Shown here in pieces: positions 1 through 4,342 of a stretch of 5,415 nt of DNA. The stretch spans positions 10,937-16,351 of the forward strand of contig DJBG01000057.1 in the NCBI GenBank assembly GCA_002429965.1, in the 5' to 3' direction. Both the position numbers and the translations under genes were made by a program. The stretch comes from Hungatella sp. UBA5982. GTDB lineage: Bacteria; Bacillota; Clostridia; Lachnospirales; Lachnospiraceae. The notes below the pieces were generated by a model that was not told where the DNA came from, ran no database searches, and saw nothing but the letters and a program-made list of their open reading frames with translations. Position 1 is the first letter of the stretch; every line of letters starts with the position of its first letter.

Positions 1-1690
1 CATCGCGGAACATCTTCCGCACACGGACCACATCCGCACCGTTTCTTCTTAAGAAGGCTGCTGCTTCAAAGGTCCTGACACCCGTCTGGTTAGTAAAATT
101 ATTCGTATCTATGACGATCCCTGCATACAGGGCGTCTGCTTCCGCCGATTTGATTTTAATTCCATCTGCAATGTATTGCAGCACTTCCGCTACCATTTCG
201 CAGGAAGAGGAAGCATACGGCTCTACATAAGAAAGGACCGCATTGTCAATGATCTCACTGCTCTGTCTGTGATGATCCAGGACCACAATGGTCTTTACAA
301 GGCGCAGAAGCTCCGGCGCATCGGTAATGCTGGGACGGTTTACGTCAACCACTACCAAAAGGGTATTGGCATCCACCATTTCCGCTGCCTTGGCCCCGGT
401 TAAGAATAAATCTTCCGGATAATCGGAATTCCCCACAAAACGGTCCAGGATAGGGCGAACTGAGGTAGTCACTTCATTAATAATGATATGGGCCTTCTTA
501 TCCATGGCCGTGGCAATGCGGTAAATTCCAACTGCCGCGCCAAAGGCATCGATATCTGTTAACCGGTGCCCCATGATCAGCAGCCGGTCTTTTGTTTCCA
601 TCAGTTCTCTGAGGGCATGGGCCTTTACACGGGCCTTTACACGAGTGGTCTTCTCTACCTGCTGAGCCTTGCCTCCGAAATACTGGATCCGTTCGCCATC
701 CTTAATCACTGCCTGATCGCCGCCCCGTCCAAGGGCCATATCAATAGCGATTCTTGCGAATTCGTAATTACGGTAATAGCTGTCTCCGTTCATACCGAGA
801 CCAATACTTAGGGTCACTGCCATCTCATTGCCGATATTAACGGTTTTTACTTCCTCCAGAATGGAAAAACGGTTCTCCTTAAGCTCGGTGATATAGGATT
901 GCTTAATGGCGATAAAGTACTTATCCTTTTCCAGCTTTTTAACGATTCCATTCATATTGGTAATGTACTTGGTGATCTTCCGGTCAATGAGGGCAGTAAG
1001 CAGAGATCGGCGTACTTCTTCCACACTCTCCAGCGCCTCATCATAATTATCCAGATAAATAAGACCGGCAACCATTTTCTGATCATCCACCATCTGTTTA
1101 TAGGTGAGAATTTCCGTTTCATCAAAAAGATAGACTGCCACAAGCATCTGTCCGGCAGCCTCCACTCCAATGGATGAAATAATGACTTCCGAGGAATCTT
1201 TCATATAGACAGCCTTTAAACGGATCTGGTATTTCCGTCCATTGCGCACAGCATGGAGAACGGCTGTACCTTCGGCAAGTTTTAACACTTCCTTTGTTAT
1301 CTCCGGAAAAATGGTCATGATGTTCTTTCTCGTGACCTTTAGAGGCTTTTCTTCCCCTAACACCTCTGAAAATGCTGTATTTCCCCAGAGAATCCTTCCG
1401 CTTTCATCCGCCATTCCATACGGAAGTTCCAGATCGGTAAGGAGCTGCTTCTGCATCCAGGAATATTCTGCAGAAAATTCCACAAGTCCGCTCATCAGAA
1501 GTCTCCTTCTGTAAGTATAAAGCCAGACTGCTATTCCTACATACAGGAGTGTGAAAACCGCCATGATAATGCCCGCCTTTGTACTGGCTGCCCCGATCAC
1601 CGTATTGGCGGCAATCAGCAGTGCGCTCAGATAAAGCGGCCACTGCATATACACCCTCAGCTGTCCCTTTATTTTGAACTTTTCTTTCAT
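1..1690 (-). CDS. gdpP: GdpP-type cyclic-di-AMP phosphodiesterase, membrane-bound (3' end outside window)
   Basis: Hydrolyses the second messenger c-di-AMP to pApA at the membrane; this is known for the family. The frame is open for 563 codons and leaves the left edge, so the C-terminal part (end of DHH and DHHA1) is missing. Two hydrophobic helices lie at about residues 20-36 and 40-60, followed by a PAS-like region at about 75-185. A degenerate GGDEF domain spans about 205-345: YLDNYDE at 212-218, EKDKY where GGDEF would stand, then LGRGGDQ at 320-326. The DHH domain starts near 365, with GHRLTDIDAFGAA (H375, D379, D381), VVDVNRP (D449), LDHH (D472-H474) and GIVIDT (D528). All these catalytic metal ligands are intact. 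The start at 1690 is chosen because AAGGAG lies 6 nt upstream and the two TM helices follow directly. In related bacteria rplI and dnaB usually follow; they would lie beyond the left edge. Confidence 0.96.
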   Translation of the reverse strand, partial: MKEKFKIKGQLRVYMQWPLYLSALLIAANTVIGAASTKAGIIMAVFTLLYVGIAVWLYTYRRRLLMSGLVEFSAEYSWMQKQLLTDLELPYGMADESGRILWGNTAFSEVLGEEKPLKVTRKNIMTIFPEITKEVLKLAEGTAVLHAVRNGRKYQIRLKAVYMKDSSEVIISSIGVEAAGQMLVAVYLFDETEILTYKQMVDDQKMVAGLIYLDNYDEALESVEEVRRSLLTALIDRKITKYITNMNGIVKKLEKDKYFIAIKQSYITELKENRFSILEEVKTVNIGNEMAVTLSIGLGMNGDSYYRNYEFARIAIDMALGRGGDQAVIKDGERIQYFGGKAQQVEKTTRVKARVKAHALRELMETKDRLLIMGHRLTDIDAFGAAVGIYRIATAMDKKAHIIINEVTTSVRPILDRFVGNSDYPEDLFLTGAKAAEMVDANTLLVVVDVNRPSITDAPELLRLVKTIVVLDHHRQSSEIIDNAVLSYVEPYASSSCEMVAEVLQYIADGIKIKSAEADALYAGIVIDTNNFTNQTGVRTFEAAAFLRRNGADVVRVRKMFRD

Positions 1691-1737
1691 ATCTTTCTCC
1701 TTATGGAAAAAAGGGTTCTCTTTTTCACTGTCCTAAC

Positions 1738-1766
1738 ATTATATCATAGTCATCTTGGTTCGTCTA
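1738..1766 (-). promoter_or_regulatory. Probable sigma-A promoter of gdpP (extended -10)
   Basis: Read on the minus strand, a perfect TATAAT (1743-1738) is preceded by TGA, giving an extended -10. TAGACG (1766-1761) stands 17 bp upstream as a 4/6 -35. Transcription should begin near 1731, giving a leader of about 40 nt that carries AAGGAG at 1702-1697, 6 nt from the gdpP ATG. The site lies downstream of the hairpin at 1823-1860, so gdpP can be expressed independently of the response regulator gene. Confidence 0.75.
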
Positions 1767-1822
1767 TTAAAATACAAAAACTCAGGAAATACAAGGTTTC
1801 CAGTAGATTTGAAACAATTTTT

Positions 1823-1860
1823 AAAGGGTCTTTGCGTTACACGAAACGCAAAAACCCCCT
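1823..1860 (-). terminator. Probable intrinsic terminator after the response regulator gene or its trailing RNA
   Basis: A 13-position stem (1826-1838 with 1845-1857, one C/A mismatch) closes a 6-nt loop. On the minus strand it can be lengthened by two G-U pairs and one A-U pair to 1823/1860. The following tail is AAAAATTGTTT, so the uridine tract is poor and partly absorbed by the stem; strength is uncertain. It lies between the response regulator stop at 1990 and the gdpP promoter, where a terminator is expected. Confidence 0.5.
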
Positions 1861-1961
1861 ATGGCCATATAACCGGTATAACCACTGCCATTTGATACAA
1901 CCAGTAGCCTGGTGACTTACTTTCCCGGCTAAAGACAGACTTATTTTTCACTGCATAGGCC
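1854..1961 (-). ncRNA. Candidate structured RNA or structured 3' UTR, class unknown
   Basis: This 108-nt stretch follows the response regulator stop by about 28 nt and runs into the terminator-like hairpin. On the minus strand CCTATG (1959-1954) can pair with CATAGG (1863-1858) to close the whole element. Inside lie ACCAG-GCTA-CTGGT (1914-1901) and ATGGC (1891-1887), which can pair with GCCAT (1865-1861). That last helix shares CAT with the closing helix, so the two compete. A perfect TATAAT on the minus strand at 2017-2012, inside the end of the response regulator gene, could start a transcript of about 180 nt. I compared it by eye with c-di-GMP, c-di-AMP (ydaO), cobalamin, SAM, purine and SRP RNA signatures and saw no convincing match. 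Short pairings like these can arise by chance, so this is a candidate only. Confidence 0.3.
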
Positions 1962-1989
1962 AAATTCACTGACAGCCTTTTTTTCGGAT

Positions 1990-2367
1990 TTATACGACTT
2001 TGCTTTTATCCATTATATAATGATCAATCATTTTAATAATCTGCGTTTTTGTATAAGGCTTTATAATAAAGCCAAAGGCCCGGATCTTCCACGCTTCCAG
2101 CGAAAAGCCGGGAATGCCGGAAAGCAGAACCACTTCCGGCGGGTCCGGCAGTTCATACAGCTTAGCTGCAAGGGTAATTCCGCTGATGTCCGGCATGACC
2201 ACATCCGAAAACACCATATCAACCGGATTCTCTCTCACATATTGCATGGCTGCAATGGCTTCATTGAAGCTTCCGCACAGTTCAATTCCGTCTATTTCCT
2301 TTAAAATACGAGTCAGTTTAACTAACAATTCCTCTGAGTTATCTACTGCTACAACCCTGATGTCCAT
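1990..2367 (-). CDS. Stand-alone receiver-domain response regulator (CheY/Spo0F-like architecture)
   Basis: A phospho-receiver protein of 125 aa consisting only of a REC domain; it probably relays phosphate from an unknown histidine kinase or acts through protein contacts. Visible motifs in order are VVAVDN (D9, N10), the phosphoacceptor D55 in FSDVVMPD, S83 in LLSG, the switch aromatic F100 and K103 in IKPY. The second acidic-pocket residue, normally D or E, is N10, which may alter metal binding or phosphorylation rate. No DNA-binding, LytTR or enzymatic output domain follows. The start at 2367 is chosen because AGGGAGGA lies just upstream; the longer in-frame extension to 2538 would have to cross the promoter at 2416-2444. 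The next gene on the same strand is gdpP, but a hairpin and a separate promoter lie between. The partner kinase is not in the window. Confidence 0.88.
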   Translation of the reverse strand: MDIRVVAVDNSEELLVKLTRILKEIDGIELCGSFNEAIAAMQYVRENPVDMVFSDVVMPDISGITLAAKLYELPDPPEVVLLSGIPGFSLEAWKIRAFGFIIKPYTKTQIIKMIDHYIMDKSKVV

Positions 2368-2415
2368 AATTCCTCCCTGGTTTATTCTAACTTTTTCATT
2401 GAATGTAATAATACT

Positions 2416-2444
2416 ATTATACATAGAATTGAATATTCTTTCAA
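2416..2444 (-). promoter_or_regulatory. Sigma-A promoter of the response regulator gene
   Basis: On the minus strand TTGAAA (2444-2439), a 17-bp spacer and a perfect TATAAT (2421-2416) make a near-consensus vegetative promoter. Transcription should start near 2409, leaving a leader of about 42 nt that ends in a strong AGGGAGGA ribosome binding site before ATG at 2367. This supports 2367 as the true start. Confidence 0.85.
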
Positions 2445-2790
2445 CGGGGGGCAACACAAAACCCCTGAGTCCTATTACTTTTTTCAATGCATGGTACAAT
2501 TCATGTACTTTTTCTGATTTCTGAGAATGAAATTCCATTCATGTTTTGTCTTTTTCTTAACAATTTCATTTATAACCCATTTCTGGTTATTCCATTCCAT
2601 TTCTGATCAATATTCTGTTTTGTTTTTACCGAATTTGATCCTTGGGCCATTAAAACACAGGAATGAACTTCTACACATGAACGTAAAACTTACATTATTA
2701 TGCACTGTGTTTATCTTAGTAACCCTTAATTCGATTCTGAACAAAGGTGCTTGCCCTGCCCTCATTTATAAGGTGCTGTGCAGAGAAAGA
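2445..2790. other. AT-rich intergenic stretch, no convincing gene
   Basis: This part of the gap between the response regulator and the deformylase holds no gene I can support. A 97-codon plus-strand frame (2527-2820) and shorter minus-strand frames have no ribosome binding site and no recognisable domain. Short inverted repeats such as GAATG/CATTC near 2525-2540 are within what AT-rich DNA gives by chance. Confidence 0.6.
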
Positions 2791-2794
2791 AATA

Positions 2795-2806
2795 ATTATA
2801 TCATAG
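2795..2806 (-). promoter_or_regulatory. Possible second minus-strand promoter (extended -10 only)
   Basis: CTATGATATAAT (2806-2795) is a perfect TATAAT with TGA in front. It is identical over 12 bases to the -10 region of the gdpP promoter (1749-1738). The -35 hexamer 17 bp upstream, GAATTA, is poor. If used, it would read away from the deformylase towards the response regulator with a leader of about 420 nt. Confidence 0.3.
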
Positions 2807-2841
2807 CACTGAATATTTAATTCTTAGATATTCAGCGCTAT
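2803..2841. repeat. Inverted repeat upstream of the deformylase promoter
   Basis: The arms ATAGC-A-CTGAATAT (2803-2816) and ATATTCAG-C-GCTAT (2828-2841) pair over 13 of 14 positions around an 11-nt centre. The right arm ends in the -35 zone of the deformylase promoter and the left arm abuts the possible minus-strand -10 at 2795-2800. It could be an operator between divergent promoters or, as RNA, an AT-rich hairpin or weak terminator. Confidence 0.6.
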
Positions 2842-2858
2842 ATTTTCATATATGGATT

Positions 2859-2867
2859 TGCTATAAT
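2859..2867 (+). promoter_or_regulatory. Probable promoter of the deformylase-like gene (extended -10)
   Basis: TGC directly before a perfect TATAAT (2862-2867) forms an extended -10 element; the -35 region (about 2839-2844, TATATT) is poor. Transcription would begin near 2874, giving a leader of about 60 nt with AAGGAG at 2916-2921 and a further GAGG at 2921-2924 before ATG at 2934. An extended -10 with a weak -35 and nearby repeats suggests possible regulation. Confidence 0.65.
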
Positions 2868-2910
2868 AGATCTAAGTTGATAAACAGGAATTTATAGAGC
2901 ATAGATCTAA
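2866..2910 (+). repeat. Paired TAGATCTA palindromes around the deformylase transcription start
   Basis: ATAGATCTAA occurs twice, at 2866-2875 and 2901-2910, exactly 35 bp apart. Each copy contains the perfect 8-bp palindrome TAGATCTA (2867-2874 and 2902-2909). The first overlaps the end of the -10 and the predicted start; the second lies in the leader just ahead of the ribosome binding site. Being palindromes, the two copies can also pair with each other in RNA. They may be an operator pair; no regulator gene is adjacent. Confidence 0.55.
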
Positions 2911-2933
2911 CTAAAAAGGAGAGGACAAAAGCG

Positions 2934-3428
2934 ATGGTACGAGAAATATTGAAACTTGGAAATCCACAATTATACGATATGAGTGAAGAAATTACGGAAG
3001 CAGATCTTGATTCTTTATCGGAGTGGGTACAAGATTTACATGACACTCTTATGGATTATAGGGAGAGATATGGAGCAGGCCGTGCAGTTGCCGCACCGCA
3101 GATAGGAATTAAGAAGCGATTGCTGTACATGTTTATTGACAAACCCTATGTTTTTATAAATCCAGTGATGTCTTTTCCAGATAATGAAAAATATACATTG
3201 CTAGATGATTGCATGTCTTTTCCAGGTCTGATAGTTAAAGTAGAACGTAACAAGCGAGCAGAGATTTCTTATTTCGATAAGGATTTCAATCCACAAAAAA
3301 TGTATTTAGAAGGTGACCTTTCGGAATTATTACAGCATGAGTATGATCATTTAGATGGAATATTAGCTACAATGCGTGCAGTTGATAATAAGTCGCTTTA
3401 TTTGGAGCAAATGAAGCGGGATTTATGA
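2934..3428 (+). CDS. Peptide deformylase-like metalloenzyme, divergent
   Basis: Probably removes the N-formyl group from nascent proteins, or acts on a related formylated substrate; cytoplasmic. At 164 aa it matches the usual deformylase length and opens with the family-like VREILKLGNPQLY. The three active-site motifs are present in altered form: GAGRAVAAPQIG (47-58) for the usual GxGLAAxQ, DDCMS (91-95) for EGCLS, and QHEYDH (134-139) for the QHExDH motif. The expected metal ligands C93, H135 and H139 and the catalytic E136 are all present, so the enzyme should be active. AAGGAG lies 12 nt upstream of the ATG. It stands alone on the plus strand, away from fmt or other translation genes. Its GC is about 36% by count against about 50% in sampled lines of gdpP and amt, which suggests acquisition or a distinct lineage. 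A second, housekeeping def elsewhere in the genome is likely but cannot be seen here. Confidence 0.88.
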   Translation: MVREILKLGNPQLYDMSEEITEADLDSLSEWVQDLHDTLMDYRERYGAGRAVAAPQIGIKKRLLYMFIDKPYVFINPVMSFPDNEKYTLLDDCMSFPGLIVKVERNKRAEISYFDKDFNPQKMYLEGDLSELLQHEYDHLDGILATMRAVDNKSLYLEQMKRDL

Positions 3429-3681
3429 TGCTATACTTGTACATGAGTTAAAATCTCCTCATGCAACATTCCAATTTAATGATCTTCATATAAACAACCG
3501 TACCGCCTCAATACTCAGAGGTACATAGATTAAAAAAGCCCTTTGTGGCAGATTCCGTGATACAGCTTTCATTATCCAGTCCCCTTAAATCCTGGATATG
3601 ATGCCCTTGTTGTCACACAACATCATATCCACTTTTAGAGAGGTAACTTTTCCGCCAATTGTGCAGAGTATGATAGCTATA
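3429..3681. other. Intergenic stretch with overlapping hairpins, no gene seen
   Basis: No frame with a ribosome binding site is visible on either strand. The minus strand gives a few protein-like stretches broken by stops (for example around 3590-3680), which may be debris of a lost gene but match no family I can name. A weak CATGAG/CTCATG hairpin follows the deformylase stop; the stronger hairpins at 3573-3631 are listed separately. Confidence 0.5.
3573..3636 (+). terminator. Terminator-like hairpin with an overlapping alternative stem
   Basis: TGGATATGATG (3593-3603) pairs perfectly over 11 bp with CATCATATCCA (3621-3631). An inner TTGT/ACAA adds 4 bp, and CTTTT follows (3632-3636). An upstream TATCCAG (3573-3579) can instead pair with CTGGATA (3592-3598), which uses up part of the first arm. 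The arrangement resembles an antiterminator/terminator pair on the plus strand, about 165 nt after the deformylase stop. The uridine run is short, so termination is uncertain. Confidence 0.4.
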
Positions 3682-3915
3682 TCAAAACCTTATATAATAG
3701 GAAACGTATATTTCAATAGAAAGAAACTCCTCCCATAGCAAATCTCCCACTTTTGACCCTGGATAAGCATCAGCAATACTTTCATCCATTGAAGCCATAA
3801 GATTCTCCAAATGTTTATACTTTACTTGCCCCGGTTTTCCGATATACACACGGGAACTCTCATTACTAATCATCAGCCCGGCTAAAATCTTCTGAACTAT
3901 AGGTATTTGCGCCAT
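3682..3915 (-). CDS. Doubtful 77-codon ORF, unrecognised; possibly a gene remnant
   Basis: I do not recognise this 77-aa frame. Its middle part is plausible protein, with YIGKPGQVKYKHLENLM and a mixed charged region ending in GDLLWEEFLS. The C-terminus from about residue 66 is an odd aromatic run (IEIYVSYYIRF) of the kind seen when a frame runs on past a truncation. No Shine-Dalgarno sequence precedes the ATG at 3915, and a stop closes the frame about 36 nt further upstream. It has no signal peptide or membrane segment. It follows glnK on the same strand by 66 bp with no clear terminator between, so it could be carried on the amt-glnK transcript. It may be a decayed fragment rather than a working gene. 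Confidence 0.3.
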   Translation of the reverse strand: MAQIPIVQKILAGLMISNESSRVYIGKPGQVKYKHLENLMASMDESIADAYPGSKVGDLLWEEFLSIEIYVSYYIRF

Positions 3916-3981
3916 GTACAGATTCAGGAAGGGATTAAGGTTAGCATAAATCTATAACAAAGTAAGAAAATATTTCACATA

Positions 3982-4323
3982 CTATTTGACCGCAGCAACT
4001 CCCCTCTCTCCAGTACGGATCCTTATGGCATCCTGTACTTCAGATATAAATATCTTTCCATCCCCGAATTCTCCGGTATAAGCCTTTTCCACGATACATG
4101 CGACAACAGCCTCCGCCTGTTCATCGGAAACCACCGTCTCGATTTTGATTTTTGTGAGAAAGTTGTAATCCACTTCAACACCCCGGACAAACTCCGTCCA
4201 GCCCTTCTGGTTCCCGCAGCCCATGACTTGCATGACGCTCAAGCCGTTTAAGTTCAGTTTATCCATGATTTCCTTAATCTCCTCCAGTTTTTCTGGGCGG
4301 ATATATGCTTCAATTTTTTTCAT
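3982..4323 (-). CDS. glnK: P-II family nitrogen regulator GlnK, T-loop lacking Tyr51
   Basis: A small trimeric signal protein that binds ATP/ADP and 2-oxoglutarate and, in this gene context, gates the ammonium channel encoded just upstream. At 113 aa it has the standard P-II length. Visible elements are the N-terminal MKKIEAYIRPEK, a T-loop with Q39, K40 and G41, K58 after the T-loop, the B-loop TGEFGDGK (83-90) with K90, and RIRTGERG (101-108). Ligand-binding positions Q39, K58, K90, R101 and R103 are kept. The T-loop tip reads VRGVEV where the classical signature is YRGAEY: Tyr51, the uridylylation site, is Val51, and Arg38 is Asn. Control by GlnD-type uridylylation at that site is therefore ruled out, although Y53 lies close by. 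The start at 4323 is chosen over an upstream extension because AGGGGG lies 8 nt ahead and the extension would overlap amt. It begins 19 bp after the amt stop. Confidence 0.95.
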   Translation of the reverse strand: MKKIEAYIRPEKLEEIKEIMDKLNLNGLSVMQVMGCGNQKGWTEFVRGVEVDYNFLTKIKIETVVSDEQAEAVVACIVEKAYTGEFGDGKIFISEVQDAIRIRTGERGVAAVK

Positions 4324-4342
4324 GTGATGGTCCCCCTGTCTC

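Noticed and set aside
619..642. Perfect 12-bp tandem duplication GGGCCTTTACAC x2 inside gdpP
   Set aside because: It encodes RVKA-RVKA, where other GdpP proteins, recalled from memory, have RVRAR at the same place, so it looks like ordinary coding sequence rather than a recent expansion.
176..1514. Short plus-strand and other-frame ORFs across the first 1.6 kb
   Set aside because: They are shadows of the continuous gdpP frame on the minus strand, without ribosome binding sites or domains.
1826..1857. c-di-GMP riboswitch core suggested by ACGCAAAG in the terminator arm
   Set aside because: The other required core elements (the GCAAAC segment, the GAAA loop and the GGCCTA-like segment in the right order) are absent; the match is part of the hairpin stem.
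2368..2538. 57-codon N-terminal extension of the response regulator
   Set aside because: It would run across the TTGAAA/TATAAT promoter, while a strong AGGGAGGA lies directly before the ATG at 2367, which begins a standard REC domain.
2527..2820. 97-codon plus-strand frame
   Set aside because: No ribosome binding site, biased hydrophobic AT-rich composition and no domain; it also runs through the inverted repeat and possible promoter.
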